From: CAZPEV01 sp964585635
Lineage (GTDB): Bacteria; Zixibacteria; MSB-5A5; GN15; JAAZOE01
Direction of reading: 5' to 3'
Assembly: GCA_964585635.1 (NCBI GenBank)
Contig: CAZPEV010000006.1
Location: 1 to 43,995 of the forward strand
DNA length: 43,995 nucleotides
Below, one piece after another: positions 36,253 through 43,968 of the stretch. The notes beneath the pieces are model-generated. The model searched no databases and was not told the origin of the DNA. It saw nothing but the letters and a program-made list of their open reading frames with translations. A program made the position numbers and the translations under genes. The first letter of the stretch is position 1. The number at the start of each line of letters is the position of its first letter.

Positions 36253-37532
36253 CAGGGCTTTCCCAGCAGAAACAGCGCGGGGTACTGGAGATACTCAATC
36301 AGCCGATGGAGGAACTGGACGGCGGTGTGACCATCGATCAGGCGATGGTCGAATGACATCCCGAAGGTGGACATATGCCGGATGACAATCTGGCCGCTAC
36401 GGACCACCGGCCTTTCCTCAATCTTATGGATACCCAGGATCGCCACCTGGGGCTGGTTGATAATCGGGGTCGAGGCGGAAGCGCCGAACATGCCGGCGTT
36501 GGTAAGGGTGAAGGTTCCCCCTTGAACTTCATCCAGCTTTAATTGGTCGGTGCGGGCGCGCCGGCCGAGGTCGTCAATGGCGAGGGCGAGGTCGACGATG
36601 GTCATTCTGTCGGCGTTTGGCAGGACCGGCACGATCAATCCGCTGTCGCGAGCGACGGCAAACCCGATGTTGTAGTACTTCTTCAGGATGATCTCGGTGT
36701 CGGTCAGCGAGGCGTTGACGGTCGGGAATTCCTTGAGACATTCCACTGCAGCTTTGACAATGAACGGCATATAGGTCAGCTTGACGCCGTACGATGCCAA
36801 GAACTGCTCCTTGATTCGTTCCCGGAATTCGACCAGGGGGGTGAAATCGCAATCCTCAAAGGTGGTAACGTGGACGGAGGTTTGCCGCGACTTGACCATA
36901 TGCTCGGCGATCAACTTGCGCGCCCCGGCCAGGGGGATCCGTTCCTCGACCTTATCGCCAGCGGTCGACGCCGCTGAGGGAGGATACTTGGGAAGAGCCG
37001 GGCCGGCGGCCGTGGGTTTGGTGGCAGCGGCCACCTTGGCCTGGGAAGCGACCGGAGAACGGGCCGCGGCGGCCTTCTGCACGTCGTCTTTGGTGATCCG
37101 GCCCTCGGGGCCGGTGCCGGTGATCGTCTGGGGATCGAGGCCGAATTCGCGGGCCAGCTTTCGCACCGCGGGGGTCATTCTCTCCCGCCCGCCGGTCTCG
37201 GGCGTCGGCGCCGAAACCGCCGCGGCCGGCGTAGCCGCCGGCCCGGCAGCAGGACGCGGAGCAACTCTTTCGGGGATCGCTGTGGGGGACTCTCCGGCGG
37301 CCAGGATGGTGCAGAGGAGACGGCCGACCGGCACCATCTCGCCGGGCTGGACATAAATCTTTTCAACCACTCCCTCGATCGCGGACGGTATCTCCACGTT
37401 GACCTTGTCGGTCATGATCTCCACCAGCGGCTGGTTGACTTTGACCCGATCCCCCTCGGCCACTTTCCATTCGACGATGGTGCCTTCCAGCACCGATTCG
37501 CCCATTTGCGGTACGACCACCTCAAAGGCCAT
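36252..37532 (-). CDS. dihydrolipoamide acyltransferase (E2) of a 2-oxoacid dehydrogenase complex
   Basis: 426 aa. The N-terminal lipoyl domain (1-77) has the lipoylated Lys43 in MTDKVNVEIPS. An Ala/Pro linker follows, then a peripheral-subunit-binding domain (about 117-150, PAVRKLAREFGLDPQTITGTG), a second linker, and the catalytic domain ending in SFDHRLIDG (His396, Asp400). The sequence is closest in style to branched-chain E2. No E1 or E3 gene is nearby. GGAGGA precedes the ATG, and lipB overlaps downstream. Confidence 0.93.
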   Translation of the reverse strand: MAFEVVVPQMGESVLEGTIVEWKVAEGDRVKVNQPLVEIMTDKVNVEIPSAIEGVVEKIYVQPGEMVPVGRLLCTILAAGESPTAIPERVAPRPAAGPAATPAAAVSAPTPETGGRERMTPAVRKLAREFGLDPQTITGTGPEGRITKDDVQKAAAARSPVASQAKVAAATKPTAAGPALPKYPPSAASTAGDKVEERIPLAGARKLIAEHMVKSRQTSVHVTTFEDCDFTPLVEFRERIKEQFLASYGVKLTYMPFIVKAAVECLKEFPTVNASLTDTEIILKKYYNIGFAVARDSGLIVPVLPNADRMTIVDLALAIDDLGRRARTDQLKLDEVQGGTFTLTNAGMFGASASTPIINQPQVAILGIHKIEERPVVRSGQIVIRHMSTFGMSFDHRLIDGHTAVQFLHRLIEYLQYPALFLLGKP

Positions 37533-37619
37533 AATTCCTCCAATAATCTGACGACTGATTCCGAACTATTATGCCTTACCCCGAAGTCCCCCGGCCCTCA
37601 CGCGCCTCTTCCCTGCCTT

Positions 37620-38699
37620 TCAGTTCACTTCAAGCATTCGCTTCAGGGCCACCCTGGCGTCGGCTTTGATGGCATCGGGGACGACGATTCTATCGCAGGC
37701 GTCAAGATTTTCGACGGTATGAGCCAGGTCCGCCAGGGTCGTCCGGTACATGTTGGCGCAGACGGGACAGGTCGACCCCGACAACTCAAAGATGGTTTTG
37801 TCGGGATGATCGTGCGCCATCCGGTTGATCAGGTTGATCTCGGTGCCGACGGCGATAATCGATCCGGCCGGTTGTTGGGCGATATAGTCGACGATGAACT
37901 TGGTGGAGCCGACGGCATCGGCCCGGCTGACCACGTCCCAGGTGCATTCCGGGTGAACGACCACCTTCACGCCGGGAAGGCGCCGCCGCACGTCGATGAC
38001 GTGATGGAGCTTGAAATTGGTGTGAACGTGGCAATGCCCTTTCCAGAGAATCAGCTTGGCCCGGCGCAGCCGATCGGGCGCGATGCCGCCGCCATCGGAG
38101 CGGAAATCCCAGACGACGATCTCGTCATCCGACAGCCCCGACCAGCGCCCAACGTTATATCCCAAGTTTTCATCGGGGAAGAAGAACAGCTTTTCCGCCC
38201 GGTCGTAGATATATCTGAAGGCCGCTTTGGCGTTGGATGAAGTGCAGATCAGGCCGCCCTCCCGTCCGCAGAAGGCTTTCAGCTGGGCGGCCGAATTCAT
38301 GTATGAAAGCGGCCGCGTCCGAGATGCGATTCCGATCTTCTTGAGATCCTGCCAGGCGGCCAGGACGTCATCGATGTCGGCCATGTCGGCCATGGGGCAT
38401 CCGGCCAGCGGGTTGGGCAAGTAGACGCGTTGGTTATCGGCTGATAAAATATCGGCCGATTCGGCCATGAAGTGAACGCCGCAAAAGACGATATATTCGG
38501 CGTCCTTCTTCAGCGAAGCCGTGCGGGAAAGCTCGTAGGAATCGCCGACGACGTCCCCCAGTCGGGCGACCTCCAGCCGCTGGTAATGATGGGACAGAAT
38601 TATCAGGCGCGACCCGTGCAATCGTTTGGCCTCCAAAACGATCTCGCGGAGTTCGTCATCCGAGGCCTGGCGATATTTCTCCGGAACCATGAAATGCAT
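37620..38699 (-). CDS. nadA: quinolinate synthase
   Basis: [4Fe-4S] enzyme condensing iminoaspartate with dihydroxyacetone phosphate in NAD synthesis. 359 aa. Likely cluster cysteines are Cys101 (LAGCPMADM), Cys252 (HPECTWDV) and one of the CPVC pair (311/314). Blocks IILSHHYQ, GVHFMAESADILS and GTEINLINRM match NadA. GAAGGTG precedes the ATG. nadB and nadC are not in the window. Being an oxygen-sensitive Fe-S enzyme, it fits downstream of the peroxide-defence genes. Confidence 0.95.
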   Translation of the reverse strand: MHFMVPEKYRQASDDELREIVLEAKRLHGSRLIILSHHYQRLEVARLGDVVGDSYELSRTASLKKDAEYIVFCGVHFMAESADILSADNQRVYLPNPLAGCPMADMADIDDVLAAWQDLKKIGIASRTRPLSYMNSAAQLKAFCGREGGLICTSSNAKAAFRYIYDRAEKLFFFPDENLGYNVGRWSGLSDDEIVVWDFRSDGGGIAPDRLRRAKLILWKGHCHVHTNFKLHHVIDVRRRLPGVKVVVHPECTWDVVSRADAVGSTKFIVDYIAQQPAGSIIAVGTEINLINRMAHDHPDKTIFELSGSTCPVCANMYRTTLADLAHTVENLDACDRIVVPDAIKADARVALKRMLEVN

Positions 38700-38836
38700 G
38701 TCACACCTTCACCCGTAATAACCCATAATATACGAATACCAAGGGCATCTTATGGGCAAATATTGTCAGGCGATCATAAGGTACATCCCCGGAGGAAGGC
38801 CGTCAAGGATGATTCGGGCAACGGCCTTGATCCGGC

Positions 38837-39283
38837 CTATTTCCCGGTCCGATGCGACCGGATGGCATCCATCATCTCCTGATCGGGGGGCATTCCCTCC
38901 CGGGCGAAGATGATCGTTCCCTCCGGGCCGACAACGTAAACGGAGCGCCGAACGAGCAGACCACCCATCTTGAGGGCGTCGTACATCCGGGTTACCCGCC
39001 GCTCCGGATCGGAGAGAAGCGGAAAGGTAAACCCTTTGGCGGCGCAGTAATGGTCATGGGATTGGACCGCGGCGGGATTGATCGCCAGGATGTCGGCGCC
39101 GAGCTGCCGAAAGGCTTCTCTGTCCGCCTCAAGGGCGGCCAATTGACGATTTCACCCAGGGGTGTTGTTCCGCGGATAAAACAGAATGACGGCGTAGGGG
39201 CCGGCCCGCCGGGAGAGCGAGACGGTCGTCCCGGCCGTCCCCGGCAGGCAAAAATCCGGAGCGGTGCTGCCGACTTGAAGCAT
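38837..39283 (-). CDS. selenocysteine-containing peroxiredoxin, Bcp-like (in-frame TGA, Sec44)
   Basis: Predicted peroxide reductase of 148 aa with one recoded TGA. The start at 39283 has AAGGAGA about 8 nt upstream, giving MLQVGSTAPDFCLPG. The frame continues FYPRNNTPG, then TGA (39154-39152) where Bcp-type enzymes have the peroxidatic Cys of TPGCT, then NRQLAALEADREAF and a normal C-terminal thioredoxin fold. Both halves are in one frame without shift. The resolving Cys five residues on is Ala; another Cys follows at HDHYC. Conventional calling would start at TTG 39142 and lose the active site. Second of two such genes; nadA follows. Confidence 0.85.
39120..39142 (-). promoter_or_regulatory. 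candidate bacterial SECIS stem-loop for the second peroxiredoxin
   Basis: Starting 10 nt after the TGA: TTGGCCGCC-CTTGA-GGCGGACAG. Five upper pairs, one G-A mismatch, three lower pairs; loop begins 19 nt past the TGA. The loop lacks G in its first two positions, so the match to the bacterial SECIS rule is partial. Confidence 0.5.
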
Positions 39284-39368
39284 ACTCTTCTCTCCTTTAT
39301 GGCATTCAGGAGAATAGAACAATTTCAGGACCAGGCCGGTTCCCGGAGGCGGATTCTTCGGGCCGAAG

Positions 39369-39827
39369 CTATTTGAGGTCGGCCAGCGCTTTGAACAGCA
39401 CCTCGTTGTCCGGTGCATCTTCGATGTCGTGGTGATCGACATAGCGGATGGTCCCGGTCTTGTCAATGACGAAAATGGTCCGCTCGGTGTGGCCATCCTC
39501 GGTCAGTACGCCATACTTCCGGGCCACCTGACCATGGGGCCAGAAATCGGAGAGCAGAGGATATTCGATACCGCCGAGCGACTCGGCCCAGGCGATATGA
39601 CTGGGAATGGAATCGACCGATACACCCAGAACCTGGGTGTCAAGCGCCGTGAACCGGTCCAACTCGGACTGGTATCCGGGCATCTGGTCGCTTCAGACCG
39701 GGGTCCAATCCAACGGATAGAAGGCCAGGACGACGTTTTTGACCCCGCGGTAGCCGGACAACGTGATCTTTCCCCCGATATGACCCGGCAGGGTGAAATC
39801 GGGCGCGGCCTCGCCGACTTTCAACAT
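39369..39827 (-). CDS. selenocysteine-containing peroxiredoxin, AhpE/1-Cys-like (in-frame TGA, Sec45)
   Basis: 152-aa peroxiredoxin with a recoded TGA. The ATG at 39827 has GGAGGT 7 nt upstream, giving MLKVGEAAPDFTLPG. The active-site segment reads FYPLDWTPV, TGA (39695-39693), SDQMPGYQSEL, where homologues have TPVCTDQ or TPVCSDQ. The rest (LGVSVDSIPSHIAWA, YPLLSDFWPHG, RTIFVIDKTGTIRY) is a complete peroxiredoxin. No other Cys is present, so it would be a 1-Sec enzyme that relies on an outside thiol. It lies 30 bp after the rubredoxin-like gene. Without recoding only a start at ATG 39683 would be called. Confidence 0.88.
39653..39673 (-). promoter_or_regulatory. candidate bacterial SECIS stem-loop for the first peroxiredoxin
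   Basis: ACCAGTCC-GAGTT-GGACCGGT: four upper pairs, one A-C mismatch, three lower pairs; loop GAGTT starts with G and begins 28 nt after the TGA. This fits the known bacterial SECIS spacing and loop rule. Confidence 0.65.
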
Positions 39828-39857
39828 GGTGATACCTCCGCAATAAGGGCTGATCCA

Positions 39858-39971
39858 CTAGGTCTCTGATTCGACAAATTGCCCGGCCGCCGCTCCGCAA
39901 ATCGGGCATACCGCTGGCGGGGCGAGGCCGTCGTCGACAAACTTGCATGTGGCGCAGATCCAACTCATCAT
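39858..39971 (-). CDS. miniature rubredoxin-like protein (37 aa)
   Basis: Starts MMSWICATCKFVDDGLAPP, then VCPICGAA and QFVESET. The W-x-C-x2-C ... PP-x2-CP-x-CG pattern is that of the FeS4 domain found at the C-terminus of rubrerythrin, here as a free protein. It lies 30 bp after the diiron protein and 30 bp before the first peroxiredoxin. Start may be Met1 or Met2. It likely carries electrons to the diiron protein. Too short for usual length cut-offs. Confidence 0.85.
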   Translation of the reverse strand: MMSWICATCKFVDDGLAPPAVCPICGAAAGQFVESET

Positions 39972-40001
39972 CGATTCCATCCGGCGGTTATCCGGGGCCG
40001 A

Positions 40002-40502
40002 TCATTCCTCCATCGGGGCGCCCTCGGAATATCCGAACCAATAATAATTTCCGCCGATAGCTTCTTTCTCGGCCTGAAGCAGTTCAAAATGCCGGTATTC
40101 CTCGTCGGCCAAATCCCGGTAGATTTGTTTGAGGTCATCGCTTTCGGCGGTCTTGAGACCTTCCTTATAAAAGGCGGTCGCCGCAAGCTCGGCCTCGATG
40201 GCCAGGTCAATGTACTGCACTTCCGACTGCAGGCCGCGCGATTTGGAGCCGTCAAAAAACTTGGACAGGGCGCTGATCCCCTCCTGGGGAAGCTGGCCGA
40301 CCTCTTCGTGGTAAAGGCGCTTGAAGAGGCCGATCAGGATCGCCTCGTGCCGCTGTTCATCCTCAGCCAGCCGAGTCAACTTTCGCTTCGCATCCGGATG
40401 CACTGCTTTCTCGGCCAGGAAGGTATAAAACCTGAGGCCGTCTTTTTCGCCTTTAATCGCTCGCTTCAGCAGCTCGCGGCCGCCGATGACCTTGGGTGTC
40501 AT
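40002..40502 (-). CDS. rubrerythrin-like ferritin-family diiron protein
   Basis: 166 aa, four-helix bundle. Metal ligands: the Glu of GEKDGLRFY in helix 1, EDEQRHEAIL (E-x2-RH) in helix 2, IDLAIEAELAA in helix 3 and ADEEYRHFELL in helix 4, i.e. the two E-x2-H pairs of rubrerythrin-type proteins. No C-terminal rubredoxin domain; the tail ends GYSEGAPMEE. The free rubredoxin-like protein 30 bp downstream probably supplies that part. Expected activity is NADH- or ferredoxin-linked peroxide reduction, inferred from the family. Confidence 0.88.
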   Translation of the reverse strand: MTPKVIGGRELLKRAIKGEKDGLRFYTFLAEKAVHPDAKRKLTRLAEDEQRHEAILIGLFKRLYHEEVGQLPQEGISALSKFFDGSKSRGLQSEVQYIDLAIEAELAATAFYKEGLKTAESDDLKQIYRDLADEEYRHFELLQAEKEAIGGNYYWFGYSEGAPMEE

Positions 40503-40547
40503 ATCATCATCCTTACTCTACACTGTCGTGATCCGCCGCAGGGGCGG

Positions 40548-40712
40548 TTACTTACCCTCTTCCAGCTCCTTCAACTCCCGCTGGAATTTCCGCAGGCGGT
40601 TGTAGTTCTGCTCCGCCCTGACTTTATCGACCAAGCCTCGAAAATGATCGTGCTCGATTAATTTTTCGAGTTTGGCGATTTCTTCCTTCAATTTGGTGAT
40701 CTTGTCGGTCAT
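40548..40712 (-). CDS. small coiled-coil protein (54 aa)
   Basis: Starts MTDKITKLKEEIAKLEKLIE and ends RKFQRELKELEEGK. Almost entirely heptad-like, charged alpha-helix, similar in style to SlyX/YdcH-type small proteins, but I do not recognise a family. It lies between glnS and the diiron protein on the same strand. Function unknown; perhaps an oligomerising partner. Confidence 0.65.
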   Translation of the reverse strand: MTDKITKLKEEIAKLEKLIEHDHFRGLVDKVRAEQNYNRLRKFQRELKELEEGK

Positions 40713-40780
40713 ATGTCTACCCTCACTTCTGACGTCATGGTCTGTGGCCGGCGATCATCGCTGTCATCACCGGCTGATGG

Positions 40781-42469
40781 CTATGCCTCCGTGGCCTTTT
40801 CGATTTTGGCCCAAGTATCGCGCAAAGAGACGGTGCGGTTGAACACGAGTTTTTCGCCGGTCGAGTCCCGCGCGTCGACGCAGAAATATCCCTGCCGCAG
40901 GAATTGGAATTTGTCCCCGGGTGAGGCCGAGGCCAAGGCGGGTTCGACTTGGCACCCCTGAATCACCTGCAGCGAAGTGGGACTGAGGCAGGTTCGGAAA
41001 TCCTCGAGGGCGCCCGGATCTTTGTCGGCAAAGAGATGGTCATACAGGCGCACTTCGGCCTGGCCGGCATGAGCGGCCGAGACCCAGTGCAGGGTTCCCC
41101 GCACCTCGCGGCCGTCCGGGGTGCCGCCGCCGCGCGACTCGGGGTCATAGGTGCAGTGCAGTTCGACCACCTGGCCGGTCTGGGGGTCCTTCACGACCGA
41201 TCGGCAGGTGATATAATAAGCATGCTTGAGGCGCACCTCCCGGCCCGGGGCCAGCCGGAAAAATTTCTTGGGTGGATCCTCGCGAAAATCATCCTGCTCG
41301 ATATAAATCACCCGCGAGAACGGCACGGGGCGCGTCCCCATAGCGGGGTCTTCCGGATTGTTCAGCGCCTCGACCTCCTCGACCCGATCCTCGGGGTAGT
41401 TGTCGATCACCACCCGCAGGGGATGGAGCACGGCCATGCGGCGCGGCGCCCGAAGGTTGAGGTCCTCGCGCAGGCAATGCTCCAGCAGGGCGATGTCGAC
41501 CATGCTGTCGCGTTTGGCCACGCCGACCCGTTCGGCGAAGTTGCGCATCGCCTCCGGCGTATATCCGCGCCGCCGGAAACCACAGATGGTCGGCATGCGG
41601 GGATCATCCCAGCCGCCGACATGCCCATCCTGGACGAGCTGCAGCAGCTTGCGTTTGCTCATCAGCGTGTGGCTCAGATTCAGCCGGGCGAATTCGATCT
41701 GTTGGGGGTGAAAAACGCCCAGTTGCTCCAGGAACCAGTCATACAGCGGCCGATGATCTTCGAATTCCAGGGTACAGATCGAATGCGTGATCCGTTCGAT
41801 GGAATCTGACAGGCAATGGGTGTAATCATACATCGGATAGATACACCACTTGCCGCCGGTGCGATGATGGGTGGCATGCTTGATGCGGTAGATGGTCGGG
41901 TCGCGCATGTTGAGATTGCCGGAGGCCATATCGATCTTGGCGCGCAGGACGCGCGAGCCGTCGGGGAATTCCCCCGATCGCATGCGCCCGAACAGGTCCA
42001 GATTCTCCTCGACGGAGCGCTTCCGGTAGGGACTCTCGCGCCCCGGCTCGGTCAGGGTCCCGCGATATTCCCGGATCTCATCGGGGCTGAGGTCGCAGAC
42101 ATAGGCTTGGCCGATCTTAATCAACTGCACGGCGTAGTCATAGAGCTGGTCGAAATAATCGGAGGCGAAAAAAAGGCGATCCTCCCAGTCGGCCCCCAGC
42201 CAGCGGACGTCCTCGATGATGCCGTCGACGTATTCCTGCTCTTCCTTGCTGGGGTTGGTATCATCGAAGCGCAGGTTAAGCTTGCCGCCGTACTGCCGGG
42301 CGATGCCGTAGTTAAGGCAGATCGACTTGGCATGGCCGATATGGAGGTAGCCGTTCGGCTCGGGAGGAAACCGGGTATGCACCCGGCCGCCGTGCTTGCC
42401 GTTGCGGCGGTCTTCCTCGATGATATCCCGAATAAAATCAGACGGGGCGGCAGCCTTGTTTTCACTCAT
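40781..42469 (-). CDS. glnS: glutaminyl-tRNA synthetase
   Basis: Class I synthetase charging tRNA-Gln, 562 aa. The HIGH motif is at 43-46 (PPEPNGYLHIGHAKSI), and the KMSKS loop appears as LMSKRKLLQLV. The C-terminal beta-barrel anticodon domain is present (from about 350: VVIDNYPEDRVEEVEAL, RDTWAKIEKATEA at the end). It starts 4 bp after gltX. With GlnRS present the cell can make Gln-tRNA directly; GatCAB is not in the window, so it may also use the indirect route for Asn. Confidence 0.96.
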   Translation of the reverse strand: MSENKAAAPSDFIRDIIEEDRRNGKHGGRVHTRFPPEPNGYLHIGHAKSICLNYGIARQYGGKLNLRFDDTNPSKEEQEYVDGIIEDVRWLGADWEDRLFFASDYFDQLYDYAVQLIKIGQAYVCDLSPDEIREYRGTLTEPGRESPYRKRSVEENLDLFGRMRSGEFPDGSRVLRAKIDMASGNLNMRDPTIYRIKHATHHRTGGKWCIYPMYDYTHCLSDSIERITHSICTLEFEDHRPLYDWFLEQLGVFHPQQIEFARLNLSHTLMSKRKLLQLVQDGHVGGWDDPRMPTICGFRRRGYTPEAMRNFAERVGVAKRDSMVDIALLEHCLREDLNLRAPRRMAVLHPLRVVIDNYPEDRVEEVEALNNPEDPAMGTRPVPFSRVIYIEQDDFREDPPKKFFRLAPGREVRLKHAYYITCRSVVKDPQTGQVVELHCTYDPESRGGGTPDGREVRGTLHWVSAAHAGQAEVRLYDHLFADKDPGALEDFRTCLSPTSLQVIQGCQVEPALASASPGDKFQFLRQGYFCVDARDSTGEKLVFNRTVSLRDTWAKIEKATEA

Positions 42470-42473
42470 GCGA

Positions 42474-43931
42474 TTATTCCTTCTCCGGCGACGACGCCGT
42501 TTCCCTGATATGGCGAACGGCCGCGCGCATCCGCGCCACCGTTTCCTGGCGTCCCAGCAGGGCCAGGATTTCGAACAGCCCGGGACCTTTGGTCAGGCCG
42601 GTGACCGCCAGCCGCGTGGGATGAATGAATTGCGCCGGTTTGGCCTCCCGGGATGCGGCCAGCTCGGTCAACGCCCGCTCGGCGGCGTCATGGGTCAATT
42701 CCGGAATACGATCGTACGCCTCCGCCAGGGCCTCAAGGAGACCGGCCGAGTCCAGCGAGAAATATTTTTCTTTTCCGGCCGGGTCATAGGCCGGCGGCGC
42801 CTGGAAAAAGTAGGCGCATTTATCGACGAAGTCGTTGAGCACTTCGCACCGTTCCTTGAGCAGGCCGATGACGTCCATCAGAAACCGCCAGCGGGTTTCC
42901 AGACCGTACTTGGTCGAAAGGCCGGCCGCGATCAAAAGGGGAGCGATGAGAACCGCCACTTCATGATTGGTCTTCTTCCGGATATGGGTGGCGTTGATAT
43001 GACGCATCTTGACGGGATCAAAGACGGCGTTGGCGCGGTTGGCGCCCCTCAGGTCAAAGGCGGCGATCAACTCCGGGAGGGTGAAGATTTCGCGGTCATC
43101 CTTGGGCGACCAGCCCAGCAGGGCCAGATAATTGACGACCGCCTCCGGCAGAAACCCCTCATGCGCGTAGTCGGAGGCATTGGCCGCTTTGTCCCGCTTG
43201 GAGATCTTTTTCTTGCGGGCGTCGAATATCAGCGGCAGATGGCAGAAGTGGGGCGGGGGAAATCCCAGGGCGTTGTAAATCATAATCTGCTTGAAGGTGT
43301 TCGTCTGATGGTCGTTGCCGCGAATGACATCGGTGATGCCCATTTCATGATCGTCGACGACCACGGCGAAATTATAGACGGGTCGGCCGTCGCTACGGCA
43401 GACGATCAAATCCTCGAGGTCGCAGTTTTGTTTGACCATTTCGCCGTAGACGATATCATCGAACCGGGTCTCCCCGTCCGGCACTTTCAGGCGCACGGCA
43501 TACGGCAGACCGGCGGCGATCTTTTTCTGCGCCTCATCGGGTGTCAGGCGCAGGCAGGTGCGGTCATAGCGGTAGTCCCCTTTTTCCTGCTGGGCCTTCA
43601 GCCGTTTGGCCTCCAGTTCCGGCAGAGTACAGAAACAGGGATAGGCATGAGGGGAATCGAGAATCTTTTGGAGATAGAATCGATACCGATCCTGGCGTTG
43701 CGATTGAAAATAGGGGCCTTCATCCCATTCCAACCCCAGCCACGTTAGGGATTGCATGATGGCCTGGACCATCGGCTCGGACGATCGTTCGGCGTCGGTA
43801 TCCTCGATGCGGAGGATGAATTTGCCGCCCGCGTGACGGGCGTAGAGCCAGTTGAAAATGGCGGTGCGGGCGGTGCCGACGTGCAAAAACCCCGACGGCG
43901 ACGGGGCGATGCGAACGCGTACCTCAGACAT
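42474..43931 (-). CDS. gltX: glutamyl-tRNA synthetase
   Basis: Class I synthetase, 485 aa. HIGH-like motif HVGT (17-20) in PSPSGFLHVGTARTAI; KMSKS-like KISKR (242-246) in KKKISKRDKA; a C-x-C pair in the connective insertion (PCFCTLPELEAKR). The C-terminal helical anticodon-binding domain is complete. It heads the long minus-strand run. A terminator-like hairpin lies 19 bp before its start. Confidence 0.96.
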   Translation of the reverse strand: MSEVRVRIAPSPSGFLHVGTARTAIFNWLYARHAGGKFILRIEDTDAERSSEPMVQAIMQSLTWLGLEWDEGPYFQSQRQDRYRFYLQKILDSPHAYPCFCTLPELEAKRLKAQQEKGDYRYDRTCLRLTPDEAQKKIAAGLPYAVRLKVPDGETRFDDIVYGEMVKQNCDLEDLIVCRSDGRPVYNFAVVVDDHEMGITDVIRGNDHQTNTFKQIMIYNALGFPPPHFCHLPLIFDARKKKISKRDKAANASDYAHEGFLPEAVVNYLALLGWSPKDDREIFTLPELIAAFDLRGANRANAVFDPVKMRHINATHIRKKTNHEVAVLIAPLLIAAGLSTKYGLETRWRFLMDVIGLLKERCEVLNDFVDKCAYFFQAPPAYDPAGKEKYFSLDSAGLLEALAEAYDRIPELTHDAAERALTELAASREAKPAQFIHPTRLAVTGLTKGPGLFEILALLGRQETVARMRAAVRHIRETASSPEKE

Positions 43932-43949
43932 CTCAGGTCCCCATACAAT

Positions 43950-43968
43950 AAAAATCGGCCGGGCCGAT
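43950..43968 (-). terminator. terminator-like hairpin upstream of gltX
   Basis: On the minus strand ATCGGC-CCG-GCCGAT is followed by TTTT, only 19 bp before the gltX ATG. Most likely the terminator of a gene beyond the window end; an attenuator of gltX is the alternative. The remaining bases to 43995 show no gene. Confidence 0.6.

Noticed and set aside
38837..39827. Peroxiredoxin TGAs read as pseudogenes or as a variant genetic code
   Set aside because: Frames are intact on both sides of each TGA, both TGAs fall at the catalytic Cys, and TGA serves as a normal stop for many genes here, which rules out general UGA reassignment.
42396..43748. 450-codon open frame on the plus strand
   Set aside because: Antisense to gltX; composition-driven open frame without recognisable domains.
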